Below are positions 1 through 8,398 of a DNA stretch of 43,500 nt, piece after piece. The translations under genes and the position numbers were made by a program. The notes beneath the pieces were generated by a model that was not told the DNA's origin, ran no database searches, and saw only the letters and a program-made list of their open reading frames with translations. The first letter of the stretch is position 1; each line of letters begins with the position of its first letter. This stretch comes from Chromatiales bacterium (GTDB lineage: Bacteria; Pseudomonadota; Gammaproteobacteria; Chromatiales; Chromatiaceae), in the NCBI GenBank assembly GCA_028284585.1, contig JANQRK010000115.1:1-43500 (forward strand), read 5' to 3'.

Positions 1-91
1 CTCCGATAAAGACCGACAGTGGTCTTCAGGGAGCATGGTCAATCGCCTTGCCTCAGTACTCGACACAACCCAGCTGCCGCGAAGCGGTTTA

Positions 92-98
92 GTTCAAC
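92..98 (-). other. Candidate attI-like core site (GTTGAAC)
   Basis: Read on the minus strand, this heptamer fits the integron core consensus GTTRRRY. It lies about 120 bp upstream of the integrase start and points away from the gene, as attI core sites do. The motif is short and will occur by chance, so the support is position and orientation only. No cassette boundary can be seen to its left within the 91 available bases. Confidence 0.2.
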
Positions 99-104
99 AG
101 CTGA

Positions 105-166
105 TTATGCAGTCGGCACTGATAACGGGATTATGAAGCCGACATTTGTATTGTGTTATGCGGCAA
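105..166 (+). repeat. Three short direct repeats (TTATG...CGGC-like)
   Basis: TTATGCAGTCGGC (105-117), TTATGAAGCCGAC (131-143) and TTATGCGGC (156-164) recur at 26 and 25 bp spacing, which is about two and a half helical turns. The first two also form an imperfect inverted pair through GTCGGC and GCCGAC. They lie just upstream of the integrase start. They could be accessory recombinase-binding sites of the attI direct-repeat kind, or an operator; both are inference. Confidence 0.5.
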
Positions 167-216
167 TTTGTTCTATTCTTGTTCTCTATTAATAGATTTC
201 GTACTTTAGGAACTTT

Positions 217-1599
217 GTGCTCATGGAAGAGGACACCCAAGCGTGCGACCCTCGGGTCGCACGGTTCTGGCAGCGCTATCTTGATCTGGCGCGGCGTTTC
301 AGGGTTCCCGATCGCCGCCTGCCGTGGTACCGCAAGCATGTCGAGGCATTGATCGCGGCCCACCCTGGGCGAAGACTTCGTGACATAGCACCCAGCGACC
401 TGAGCTCTTGGCTGGAGACCCTGGCGCGCGATCCGGGCCTGCCGGACTGGCGCCTTAGGCAGTGCGTCGATGCACTGCGTCTGCTGTTCTGTCATCTGCT
501 GGAGGCACCCTGGGCCAACGGGTTCGATTGGGCGCACTGGCTCAGCGACGGTGTCCGCCTGGCCGACGATCATCCCACCGTGGCACGTACCTTCGAACGC
601 CCGGGCGAATCGCCGAGCGGCAACCATCTGCTGGCGCGGTGTCACCCAGAACTGTATCGGCGTTTTGTCGCCGCGGTCCGCCTGTCCGACTACTCGATCA
701 ACACCGAGCGGAGCTACGCATCTTGGATAAACCGCTTCCTGCTGTTTCATCGCGACACCGATCCTGGTGATTGTGGCGAGGGCCAGATTGTGGCCTTTCT
801 AGAGCATCTGGCGGTACGACGCAAGGTGGCGGGGGCAACGCAGGCGTTGGCACTGAACGCCCTGGTTTTCTTCTTCGCTCAAGTACTGCAGCGACCGCTG
901 GGCGAGATCGGTCCATTCAAGCGCCCGACCCGGGCACAACGCATTCCCGTGGTGCTCAGCCCGGGCGAGGTGACCCGGCTGTTGGACGCCATCGACGGCA
1001 AGAAAGGCCTAATGGCCCGCCTGATGTACGGCAGTGGGCTGCGCGTGATGGAATGCGTGCGCCTGCGCGTGCAGGACCTGGATTTCGATTACCAGCAGGT
1101 CACCGTACGGGCCGGCAAGGGCAAGAAGGATCGCGTGGTGCCCATGCCCGGCAAGCTGTGCGAACCGTTGCGCCGCCAATCGGCGTGGCGTCAGGGTCTG
1201 CACGAACGCGATCTCGCCGCCGGAGTGGCGGGCGCCTTCCTGCCGGAGGCCTTGGCGCGCAAGTTTCCGAACGCCGAGCGGGAGCTGCGTTGGCAGTATC
1301 TGTTCCCGTCGAGCCGGGTCGCCCAGGACCCTCGCTCGGGCGCCGTGCGCCGACATCACATCCACCAGACGGTGCTGCAGAGAGCTATCCGCTCGGCCGC
1401 CCACCGGGCCGAGATCGACAAACGGGTCACCAGCCATACCTTGCGCCACTCGTTCGCGACCCATCTACTTTCCTCGGGCGCCGATATCCGTACCGTGCAG
1501 GAGCTGTTGGGACACGTCGATGTCGCCACCACGATGATATACACCCATGTGCTGCACAAGGGGGGTCTCGCGGTACGCAGCCCGTTGGATGCATTGTGA
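217..1599 (+). CDS. intI: Integron integrase (IntI-type tyrosine recombinase) with an extra N-terminal domain
   Basis: This is a 460-residue tyrosine recombinase. The catalytic set is visible: Arg276 in GLRVMEC, HTLRH at 407-411, His433 in LLGH and the nucleophile Tyr442 in MIYTH. What marks it as IntI rather than XerC/D is the insert between the catalytic boxes at about 340-395, with LPEALARKFP, a WQYLFPSS-like block, DPRSG and VRRHH, and the ending VRSPLDAL. Such enzymes recombine attI with attC sites to capture cassettes. The usual core-binding domain is at about 145-235. Ahead of it are about 110 residues that look like a second helical core-binding-like unit and are absent from class 1 IntI, which has about 337 residues. 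Start: GTG 217 or ATG 223, with AGGAA at 208-212. The stop is only 3 bp from the convergent uup stop. Confidence 0.88.
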   Translation: MLMEEDTQACDPRVARFWQRYLDLARRFRVPDRRLPWYRKHVEALIAAHPGRRLRDIAPSDLSSWLETLARDPGLPDWRLRQCVDALRLLFCHLLEAPWANGFDWAHWLSDGVRLADDHPTVARTFERPGESPSGNHLLARCHPELYRRFVAAVRLSDYSINTERSYASWINRFLLFHRDTDPGDCGEGQIVAFLEHLAVRRKVAGATQALALNALVFFFAQVLQRPLGEIGPFKRPTRAQRIPVVLSPGEVTRLLDAIDGKKGLMARLMYGSGLRVMECVRLRVQDLDFDYQQVTVRAGKGKKDRVVPMPGKLCEPLRRQSAWRQGLHERDLAAGVAGAFLPEALARKFPNAERELRWQYLFPSSRVAQDPRSGAVRRHHIHQTVLQRAIRSAAHRAEIDKRVTSHTLRHSFATHLLSSGADIRTVQELLGHVDVATTMIYTHVLHKGGLAVRSPLDAL

Positions 1600-1602
1600 C
1601 GT

Positions 1603-3504
1603 CTAGTCTTCCAACGCCTCCCAACGCGCATAGGCCTGCGCCAGATCCTGTTCGACCTGCTGCATGCGCGCGTTCAGTTCACTCACCCGATCGGGCGAGG
1701 CCCGGTATAACTCGGGATCGCCGAGTGTCGACTGGATCTCGCCGAGCTCGGACTCGAGCCCCTCGATACGCGCTGGTAGCTGGTCGAGCTCGCGTTGGTC
1801 TTTGTAGCTGAGTTTCTTCGGGCGTTCCGGCGCACTGCTCGGTGTCGCACGCGCCGACCGCTCGGCGATAGGCTGGACAGCCGGCTTGGCCTTAATCTGC
1901 CGTGACGATTGCGGCTGTTGGCGTAGCCAGTCTTGGTAGCCGCCGACATAGGCGTTGATTCGACACGCGCCCTCGAACACCAGGGTGCTGGTGACCACAT
2001 TGTCGAGAAAGGCCCGGTCGTGGCTCACCAGCAACAGCGTGCCGTCGAACTCCAACAACAACTCCTCGAGCAGTTCCAGCGTCTCCAGATCCAGGTCATT
2101 GGTCGGCTCGTCGAGCACCAGCACATTCGCCGGTCGGGTGAACAGCCTGGCCAGCAACAGGCGATTGCGCTCGCCGCCGGATAGCGACCCGGCCGGTTGG
2201 CGGCAGCGCTGTGGCGGAAACAAGAAATCCTGCAGATAGCTGATCACATGTTTTTGCTTGCCGTTGATGCAGACCTTGTCGCTGCCGCCGGCGACATTGT
2301 CGAGCACCGACTTGTCGAGTTCGAGTTGGTCACGCAGTTGATCGAAGTAGACCACCTCGAGCCGGGTGCCCTGCTCGATCCGGCCGCTGTCCGGTGCCAG
2401 CTCGCCGAGCAGCAGCCGCAGCAGGGTCGACTTGCCGCAACCGTTCGGGCCGATAATGCCGATCCGATCGCCGCTCAAGATGGTAGCCGAGAAGTCACGA
2501 ATGACCGGCCGCCCTTCCCAGGCATGGTGGACGTCGACCGCCTCGCAGACCAACTTGCCGGAGCGCTCGGCGCTGTTCAGCGTGATCCGCGCACTGCCTT
2601 GGCGGCCACGACGCTCGCCGTACTCGCGGCGCATCGCCTCGAGCCGCCGTACTCGGCCCTCGTTGCGCGTGCGCCGTGCCTTGATACCCTGGCGCACCCA
2701 GATCTCTTCCTGGGCCAGGCGCTTGTCGAAGCGCGCCCGCTCCAACGCCTCGGCATTGTCCATCTCGTCGCGACGGCGCAGGTAATTCGCATAGTCGCCG
2801 GGAAAGTCGGTAAGCCGACCGCGATCGAGTTCCAGGATGCGGGTCGCCAAGCGTTGCAAAAAGCCACGATCGTGGGTGATGAAGACCAGCGTCCCCGGCC
2901 AGTCGAGCAAAAAGGCTTCGAGCCAGGCGATCGACGCCAGGTCCAGATGGTTGGTCGGCTCATCGAGCAATAACAACTGCGGATCGGCGACCAAGGCCCG
3001 CGCCAGCAGCACGCGCCTTTTCATACCCCCGGACAGTTCATCGAACACGGCATCGCCGTCCAGTTCCAAACGCGAGACCACCCGCTCGACCTGTTGTTCG
3101 ATACGCCAACCGTCGGCCGCCTCGAGCCGTTGTTGGACTTGCTCCAGTTTTTGCAGCGCCGCGTCATCCGTGGTCTCGGCCAGCGCCCGACTCGCCGCAT
3201 GGTACTGCTTGACCAAGCCGGCGATCCCACCCACCCCATCGGCCACCACCTCGAACACGCTGCCGTGCAACTGCTCGGGGATGTCCTGGGTGAGACGCGC
3301 GATGCCCACGCCCTGCGTAACCACGCGCTCGCCGTCGTCGGCCGCCAGCTCACCAGAGATCAACCGCAACAGTGTCGACTTGCCCTCGCCGTTGCGGCCC
3401 AACAGACAAATGCGCTCGCCGGTGGCGATCGACAGACTGACCCCGTCGATCAAGGGCGGATCGCCATAGCTCAGGGTCAAGTTGCGTAGGGTAAGGAGAC
3501 TCAT
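1603..3504 (-). CDS. uup: ABC-F family ATPase Uup
   Basis: This is a 633-residue cytosolic protein with two ABC ATPase domains in tandem and no membrane segments, the ABC-F layout. Walker A motifs are GRNGEGKST near residue 36 and GPNGCGKST in the second half. Signature motifs are LSGGMKRR and LSGGERNR, with LDEPTNHLDL and LDEPTNDLDL as Walker B and D-loop. A charged linker joins the domains, and the last 75 residues form the coiled-coil C-terminal domain typical of Uup, which binds DNA or ribosomes and is linked to transposon excision and ribosome rescue. I placed the start at MSLLTLRN, because the 18 in-frame residues upstream look non-coding. It lies 104 bp downstream of ispG on the same strand and may be cotranscribed. 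Its 3' end nearly touches the integron integrase. Confidence 0.93.
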   Translation of the reverse strand: MSLLTLRNLTLSYGDPPLIDGVSLSIATGERICLLGRNGEGKSTLLRLISGELAADDGERVVTQGVGIARLTQDIPEQLHGSVFEVVADGVGGIAGLVKQYHAASRALAETTDDAALQKLEQVQQRLEAADGWRIEQQVERVVSRLELDGDAVFDELSGGMKRRVLLARALVADPQLLLLDEPTNHLDLASIAWLEAFLLDWPGTLVFITHDRGFLQRLATRILELDRGRLTDFPGDYANYLRRRDEMDNAEALERARFDKRLAQEEIWVRQGIKARRTRNEGRVRRLEAMRREYGERRGRQGSARITLNSAERSGKLVCEAVDVHHAWEGRPVIRDFSATILSGDRIGIIGPNGCGKSTLLRLLLGELAPDSGRIEQGTRLEVVYFDQLRDQLELDKSVLDNVAGGSDKVCINGKQKHVISYLQDFLFPPQRCRQPAGSLSGGERNRLLLARLFTRPANVLVLDEPTNDLDLETLELLEELLLEFDGTLLLVSHDRAFLDNVVTSTLVFEGACRINAYVGGYQDWLRQQPQSSRQIKAKPAVQPIAERSARATPSSAPERPKKLSYKDQRELDQLPARIEGLESELGEIQSTLGDPELYRASPDRVSELNARMQQVEQDLAQAYARWEALED

Positions 3505-3608
3505 CGGGCGCGATGCTGACACAAACCGCGGAGCGCGGCACTCACCGGCGCCATACACACGCCAGCATCAAGCTCGACTCGCATTGGGCGGCGACTATGG
3601 GCTTGGGC

Positions 3609-4853
3609 TCAGCGCTCCGCCGCCGCGCCGTCGCTGCCGTAACGCGTGCGCACATAGTCCTCGACGATCGCCTGAAACTCGCCGGCGATGTTGTCGCCGC
3701 GCAAGGTCACCGTCTTCTCGCCATCGACGAACACCGGGGCGACCGGGGTCTCGCCGGTGCCGGGCAGGCTGATGCCGATATTGGCGTGTTTGCTCTCACC
3801 GGGGCCATTGACCACGCAACCCATCACTGCCACATCCATCTCCTCTACGCCCGGATAGCTACTGCGCCAGGTCGGCATCTGCTCGCGCAGATAGCTCTGG
3901 ATATCCTTGGCCAATTGCTGAAAATAAGTACTGGTGGTGCGCCCGCAGCCCGGGCAGGCAATCACCATGGGCATGAAGGCGCGCAGCCCCATCGACTGCA
4001 GGATCTCCTGACCGACCTGGACCTCTTGGGTGCGATCGCCGCCGGGTTCCGGGGTCAGCGAGATACGGATGGTGTCACCGATGCCTTCTTGCAATAGCAC
4101 TGCCAGGGCTGCGGTCGAGGATACGATGCCCTTAGACCCCATCCCGGCCTCGGTCAGGCCCAGGTGCAATGCGTAGTTACAGCGCGACGCCAGCGCGCGG
4201 TACACGCCGATCAATGGCTGCACGCCGCTCATCTTGCACGACAGGATGATCCGATCACGACCCAAGCCCAGTTCCTCGGCGCGCGCGGCGTTCTGCAGCG
4301 CCGAGGTCACCATGATCTCGCGGGTAATCTGCTCGGCGTCCAAGGGCTCAGCGGCGCGCGCGTTCTCGTCCATCATCTGCGCCACCAGGGCCTTGTCGAG
4401 CGAGCCCCAGTTGACCCCGATGCGCACCGCCTTTTGGTTGGCGATCGCGCATTCGATCATGCTTGCGAACTGGGCATCGCCTTTCGCGCCACGGCCGACA
4501 TTGCCGGGGTTGATGCGGTACTTGGCCAAAGCTTGGCCGCACTCGGGGAACTGGCCCAGCAGGCGGTGGCCATTGAAATGGAAATCACCGACCAGCGGCA
4601 CCGCGACGCCACGCGCATCCAGGCCCTCACGGATCGCCGGCACCGCACGCGCCGCGTCTTCGTTGTTGACCGTGATACGAACCAACTCTGAACCGGCACG
4701 GGCCAGCGCGGCGACCTGGTCGACGGTCTTGGGGATGTCGGCGGTATCGGTGTTGGTCATAGACTGCACCACGACCGGTGCACCACCGCCAACGGTGACC
4801 TTGCCAACCCTTACCGCAGTGGTCTGGTGGCGCTTGATGTGGGGGGGACTCAT
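3609..4853 (-). CDS. ispG: 4-hydroxy-3-methylbut-2-en-1-yl diphosphate synthase (flavodoxin)
   Basis: IspG (GcpE) catalyses the reductive conversion of 2-C-methyl-D-erythritol 2,4-cyclodiphosphate to HMBPP, the penultimate step of the MEP isoprenoid pathway. The 414-residue protein has the N-terminal TIM-barrel half ([24 protein letters not shown]) and the C-terminal iron-sulfur half. The [4Fe-4S] ligands are visible: CPGC (Cys300, Cys303), Cys346 in GCVVNGPGE, and Glu353 as the expected fourth ligand. I chose the ATG at 4853 ([10 protein letters not shown]) because family members start just before the IKRR-like segment; an in-frame extension of 39 residues upstream has no family resemblance. 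A hairpin about 90 bp upstream separates it from the DUF302 gene, and uup follows. Confidence 0.95.
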   Translation of the reverse strand: MSPPHIKRHQTTAVRVGKVTVGGGAPVVVQSMTNTDTADIPKTVDQVAALARAGSELVRITVNNEDAARAVPAIREGLDARGVAVPLVGDFHFNGHRLLGQFPECGQALAKYRINPGNVGRGAKGDAQFASMIECAIANQKAVRIGVNWGSLDKALVAQMMDENARAAEPLDAEQITREIMVTSALQNAARAEELGLGRDRIILSCKMSGVQPLIGVYRALASRCNYALHLGLTEAGMGSKGIVSSTAALAVLLQEGIGDTIRISLTPEPGGDRTQEVQVGQEILQSMGLRAFMPMVIACPGCGRTTSTYFQQLAKDIQSYLREQMPTWRSSYPGVEEMDVAVMGCVVNGPGESKHANIGISLPGTGETPVAPVFVDGEKTVTLRGDNIAGEFQAIVEDYVRTRYGSDGAAAER

Positions 4854-4943
4854 GTGCGTTGCCGCTTGTGCTGCCTCGGTGAATAGGCCGAAATCATAAC
4901 AAAGACCAGCCCCGAACGTCGGCACCTGATGCCCTTTCGAAAC

Positions 4944-4989
4944 AGACCCCAAGGAGCACGCCCGAAGCACCCCACTGTGCTTGGGGTCT
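4944..4989 (-). terminator. Terminator-like hairpin between the DUF302 gene and ispG
   Basis: AGACCCCAAG (4944-4953) and CTTGGGGTCT (4980-4989) form a perfect 10-bp stem, with further pairing possible inside through GCAC/GTGC. On the minus strand, the direction of the flanking genes, the stem is followed by GTTTC; on the plus strand by TTTAT. The uridine tracts are short, so termination efficiency is uncertain. Its position fits ending transcripts from the DUF302 gene before ispG. Confidence 0.6.
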
Positions 4990-5039
4990 TTATCGAACAG
5001 GACCTCGACGCCGGCGACAGACCACTCAGCGGCAGCGCC

Positions 5040-5558
5040 TCACAGGTCGCCGTTCACCCCGGCCTCGACGACGCTCTTGAAGGTGTCGCGGACACCCTCG
5101 ACCAGGGTCTGCAAATCCGGCGGCAGGTCGACCGCCTCCAGCAGCATGTCCATGTTGGTCGCCACGATCCAGCCCTTGCCGTCGGTGTCCTCGAGCACCG
5201 CGATACGACAGGGTAGGAACCCGGCGAAGATGATGTCGTACTCGACCATGCGCTTGGCGATCAGGGCATCGCAAAAGGCCAGGATCCGCATATAATTGGC
5301 CTGCTCCCCCATCGCCTTGACCTGCTCGGACAAAGGCAAGTCAGCCACCAGTTTGAAGTTCAGCAGATTGGCGCGCAGTTCCATCGAGGCCACGGCATCT
5401 TCCACGCCGACACCCTCGGCGAGTTCGAAGCGCTGGATACTGTCGTCGATGAACTGGCGAACCGTCGCCAGGTCCATGGTCGACGTAGCGCCCCCCTTGT
5501 CTGCGCCGTTGACCTGCGCGACCGCGGCCAAGGCAATGCACAACGCCAGTCGTATCAT
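5040..5558 (-). CDS. DUF302 domain protein, exported
   Basis: This 172-residue protein starts with a signal peptide (MIRLALCIALAAVAQVNG), so it is probably periplasmic. The C-terminal half matches the DUF302 pattern: an ILAFCDALIAKRMVEYD block, then FLPCRIAVLED, then a WIVATNMD-like strand and a helical end. The family's biochemical function is not established; it has a small alpha/beta fold and often accompanies transport or redox genes. It lies 57 bp downstream of the potassium channel gene on the same strand and may be in that operon. Two cysteines remain in the mature part (CDA and PCR). Confidence 0.8.
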   Translation of the reverse strand: MIRLALCIALAAVAQVNGADKGGATSTMDLATVRQFIDDSIQRFELAEGVGVEDAVASMELRANLLNFKLVADLPLSEQVKAMGEQANYMRILAFCDALIAKRMVEYDIIFAGFLPCRIAVLEDTDGKGWIVATNMDMLLEAVDLPPDLQTLVEGVRDTFKSVVEAGVNGDL

Positions 5559-5615
5559 CTAACGCCCCCTTGTTGAGATATCTCGCCAGCCTGCGACCAC
5601 CCTGCGCGATGCCCA

Positions 5616-7343
5616 CTACTCATCGCGCGCCAGCCATTTGCGCCACAGCCAACTCTGCGGGAGGTTGTTTCCGGTCTTCACATAGTCGAGCGTGTTGTGG
5701 TGCGAAATGGTCCAACTCATGCGGGTAAAGGCTGCACCATTGCCGCAGATCAGCAGCCGATCGCCGACCATCAGCTTAAAGTCGCCATCCGGCACCAAGA
5801 AGCGTTCTTCGCCGCGCTGGATCAGCAACACCACGGCCTTGAGCTGGCGAGTCCGCCGCCACGGATCACGCAGCAAATCGGTGATGACTATCTGGCCGCC
5901 GTCATCGAGGAAATCGTGCACCGCCCCGAACTTGCTCGGCTCGATCGACCATTCCCGGATGATCGGCACTTGGTCGCGCACCAGCGAACTCACCCGGTCC
6001 GCCAGCTCACAGGTCCAGTTGTCGTCCTGATAGATACCCAGCGACATGAACTCGTAGAGCATCGGTGTCGCCAGCAACACACGGATCTTATCGGCGATGA
6101 TCGCACTCGAGTGCATCACCATGTCGGCATTGACCGCTTGGATGATGTCGCGATTGTCGTGCTTGTTTTGGCGGATGATCACGAACACCTCGGGTTTGAG
6201 TTCGCGCGCGGTCATCACGATCGATAGATTGTTGGCGTCATCATCGGTCCCCGCAACCAGCCCGACCGCCTGTTCGATGCCGGCCTCGAGCAGGGTATCG
6301 GCCTCGGTACCTTGGCCCAGCACCAGCCGACCATCGGGTGGACCGGTACGCTCCGGGTCGGCCTCGATCACCACCACCTCGAGGTGCTCGTCCTGCAGAC
6401 GCGAGCACACCGCCTTGCCGAAGCGGCCGTAGCCGCACACGATCCAACGACCCACGCGCGGAGGATGCACCGGGTCGCTCAAGGCACTGCCCTCGCGCCC
6501 GGTCAGCCAGCAGTCGAGCAAGTAGAGACAGGGTGCTTGGAAGGCCAAGGCGAGATGCCCGGCGAAGGTGTCAAACGGATCGACGATGTGATCGGTGCCG
6601 AACGAGGCCATGTTGGCCTCGATGTCATGCGACTCGGCCCGACAGATGACCCGCAGGCGCGGATTCAGCAACTTGGCCGTGATCGCGATCTTCAGGTTCA
6701 CTTCGTTGTCGTTGGTCAGCGCCACCACCCCGGCGCAGGACGGATGCTGCAGGCCGGCCTCTTGCAAATGCCGAGTGACCCCGGCATCGCCATGCAAGGC
6801 CGGGACATAGCCGCGCAGATTGTGCAACTGGATGACCCGGGTGCGGATCTCATCGATGTCGATCACGACCACTTGTTGGCCACGTCGGGTCAAGGCCTCG
6901 GCCAAGGCGCTGCCGGTCTGACCATAGCCACAGATCAGATGAAAGGGCTCGTGCATCCGCCGAATGCGCAGCATAAAGCGGTATTCGCTCAGTGCATTCT
7001 GAAAGGTCTGGTCCTGGACCAGTGCCAAGATGGTGCCCAGGGCGTAGATCCAGGCGACCACCGAGGCATACAGCGACAGACTGACCCACAGGCGCTGCGC
7101 ATCGGTAAACGCGTAGGGGATCTCGCCGAAACCGATCGTGGTGGCCATGTAGCTGACGAAATAAAACGCGTGGAAGATGCTCATGCGCCAGGGCGTGCCG
7201 TCTGGGGCCTCGCCGGGGATCAGGGTCAGTCCGAGCACCGCCAGCGCATAGACCCCCAGGAGGATAAACAGGGGTGGACGCATCCGGCGCAAAATCAGGA
7301 GAACGATGTTCTCCATCCGATTGAGGCCCAAGGGATGCGGCAT
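5616..7343 (-). CDS. Two-transmembrane potassium channel with tandem RCK (TrkA-N) domains
   Basis: This 575-residue ion channel has a first membrane helix at about 25-43, a pore loop with the selectivity-filter-like TTIGFGE (68-74) and a second helix at about 86-109. The cytosolic part holds two RCK/TrkA-N nucleotide-binding domains, with glycine-rich GYGQTG (139-144) and GYGRFG (304-309), each followed by an acidic residue at the end of strand 2 (VVVIDID, VVVIEAD). A TrkA-C-like segment lies near the C terminus. RCK domains gate channels through nucleotides or cations. The filter reads GFG rather than the classic GYG, and Glu replaces the usual Asp after it. The gene lies 11 bp downstream of the DUF6394 membrane protein. 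An alternative start is Met10. Confidence 0.85.
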   Translation of the reverse strand: MPHPLGLNRMENIVLLILRRMRPPLFILLGVYALAVLGLTLIPGEAPDGTPWRMSIFHAFYFVSYMATTIGFGEIPYAFTDAQRLWVSLSLYASVVAWIYALGTILALVQDQTFQNALSEYRFMLRIRRMHEPFHLICGYGQTGSALAEALTRRGQQVVVIDIDEIRTRVIQLHNLRGYVPALHGDAGVTRHLQEAGLQHPSCAGVVALTNDNEVNLKIAITAKLLNPRLRVICRAESHDIEANMASFGTDHIVDPFDTFAGHLALAFQAPCLYLLDCWLTGREGSALSDPVHPPRVGRWIVCGYGRFGKAVCSRLQDEHLEVVVIEADPERTGPPDGRLVLGQGTEADTLLEAGIEQAVGLVAGTDDDANNLSIVMTARELKPEVFVIIRQNKHDNRDIIQAVNADMVMHSSAIIADKIRVLLATPMLYEFMSLGIYQDDNWTCELADRVSSLVRDQVPIIREWSIEPSKFGAVHDFLDDGGQIVITDLLRDPWRRTRQLKAVVLLIQRGEERFLVPDGDFKLMVGDRLLICGNGAAFTRMSWTISHHNTLDYVKTGNNLPQSWLWRKWLARDE

Positions 7344-7354
7344 CGCGGTCGCCG

Positions 7355-7738
7355 CTAGCGGCGCAACATCACCGTCTCGATGATCAACAGGATCACCGAG
7401 ATGACGTTCGCCAACATCGCACCACCCGAAAGCGAGACGATACTGGACATGACGACCGGGGTCAGGCCAGCGTCATAGACATGCACCGCGAAGGTCCAGA
7501 CCAATGCCGCCGCGATCAATTGCAGCATCGCCACCAGACTGGTGGCGAGCAGTAGCGCACCCATTTGACTGCGGTCACCGAATTTGAGCACGGTCGCGAT
7601 CAGATTCACCACCACCACCGCAAACAGCTCGTACACATGGTGATGGGCGGGATTGTCGATCTCGCCGACGAAGAACCCAAAGTTGAGCGTCAACGCCAAT
7701 ACAATGAAGAAGCCGAAAACGACCTTTTCCGGATTCAT
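7355..7738 (-). CDS. DUF6394-type small membrane protein
   Basis: This is a 127-residue integral membrane protein with four probable hydrophobic helices (about 5-25, 33-52, 62-88 and 97-124) and a conserved-looking GEIDNPAHHHVYELFAV segment between the first two. The pattern resembles the DUF6394 family, a recollection without a search. It directly precedes the potassium channel gene (11-bp gap), so the two are almost certainly cotranscribed. A channel accessory or ion-homeostasis role is inference from that pairing. Confidence 0.7.
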   Translation of the reverse strand: MNPEKVVFGFFIVLALTLNFGFFVGEIDNPAHHHVYELFAVVVVNLIATVLKFGDRSQMGALLLATSLVAMLQLIAAALVWTFAVHVYDAGLTPVVMSSIVSLSGGAMLANVISVILLIIETVMLRR

Positions 7739-8140
7739 GCCTGCTCCCCACTACCTGTTATTCGACTAGTTGCCGGGCAATTAAACCACGTTGGCCACAA
7801 TGGCTGGGGAAACCAGAATGGACGTCGCCATCGGCTGTGCTGCCGGACGCTTGCACAGGCCAACGCGAAAGGCGCCGTTTCGCTGCACGAATCGGGCCGG
7901 TGGCACGGCTAACACGCGCCTCCGAAAGCTGCTACCTTACAGGGCAGCCTGTCATCCATCAGGCCGCAAGAACAACACCTAAATCACCGTTTTATATCGA
8001 CAAAAAACAGACTTTATCGGGGCACCCCAGGGGCTTGGCGAGCCGCCTCCCACAGTGACGTGCCCGGCGCCGCGCAACCCTCACCATTGCCGTACGAGAC
8101 GAGCGACAGTCGACAACCACCATCGCGGAGTGAGTTAGCC
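7739..8140. other. 402-bp divergent intergenic region
   Basis: This separates the minus-strand DUF6394-channel operon from the plus-strand DUF4212-symporter operon and must hold both promoters. Small open frames exist (for example 7791-7982), but they overlap each other and show no recognisable protein. An AT-rich patch at about 7976-8018 is the likeliest promoter area for the symporter genes. I looked for sigma-54 (TGGCAC-N5-TTGC) and CRP-type sites and found no convincing match. Confidence 0.4.
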
Positions 8141-8398
8141 ATGGATTCAGAAAAAGCTGCGCAGTACTGGAAGCTCAACATACGCCTGGTCACTGTACTG
8201 CTGGTGATCTGGTTCACCGTCTCATACGGCTTCGGAATACTCCTGGCCGAACCGCTCAATGCCATCCGAGTCGGCGGCGTCGGCCTAGGCTTCTGGTTCG
8301 CTCAACAGGGCTCTATCTACGTCTTCATCGTGCTGATCTTCATCTACACCGTCTGCATGAACCTGCTCGATCGCAAGTTCGGCGTGAACGAAGACTAA
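8141..8398 (+). CDS. DUF4212 small membrane subunit of a sodium/solute symporter
   Basis: This 85-residue protein has two membrane helices (about 15-37 and 50-74) joined by a short loop. It begins MDSEKAAQYWKLN and ends with the LDRKFGVNED tail typical of DUF4212. These proteins are encoded directly before VC_2705-type sodium:solute symporters and are thought to be their small partner. The ATG at 8141 follows GGAG (8127-8130). An upstream in-frame extension lacks family resemblance. Its TAA overlaps the next start (TAATG), which indicates translational coupling. Confidence 0.88.
   Translation: MDSEKAAQYWKLNIRLVTVLLVIWFTVSYGFGILLAEPLNAIRVGGVGLGFWFAQQGSIYVFIVLIFIYTVCMNLLDRKFGVNED

Larger units (their letters stand above)
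1..216. other. Non-coding region upstream of the integron-type integrase
   Basis: No convincing gene lies here; the open frames in it overlap the integrase or lack a plausible start. The stretch from about 100 to 210 is AT-richer than the rest of the window and holds three short TTATG-centred direct repeats. A small hairpin-forming CCGC-TTC-GCGG sits near 77-88. In known integrons attI and the first cassette lie on the 5' side of intI. If this is an integron, the cassette array would therefore extend leftwards out of the window. No complete attC site is visible. Confidence 0.5.

Noticed and set aside
1-216. IS91-type element end linked to the integrase
   Set aside because: Some tyrosine recombinases travel with IS91-like transposases, but no Y1 transposase or terminal sequence can be shown here, and the protein has the IntI-specific insert.
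771-1811. 346-codon plus-strand frame overlapping the integrase in another frame
   Set aside because: Arg/Pro/Gly-rich translation typical of an out-of-frame reading; the integrase frame has all family motifs.
7791-7982. Possible 63-codon gene between the DUF6394 and DUF4212 genes
   Set aside because: It overlaps alternative frames, has no ribosome site and shows no hydrophobic or domain pattern.
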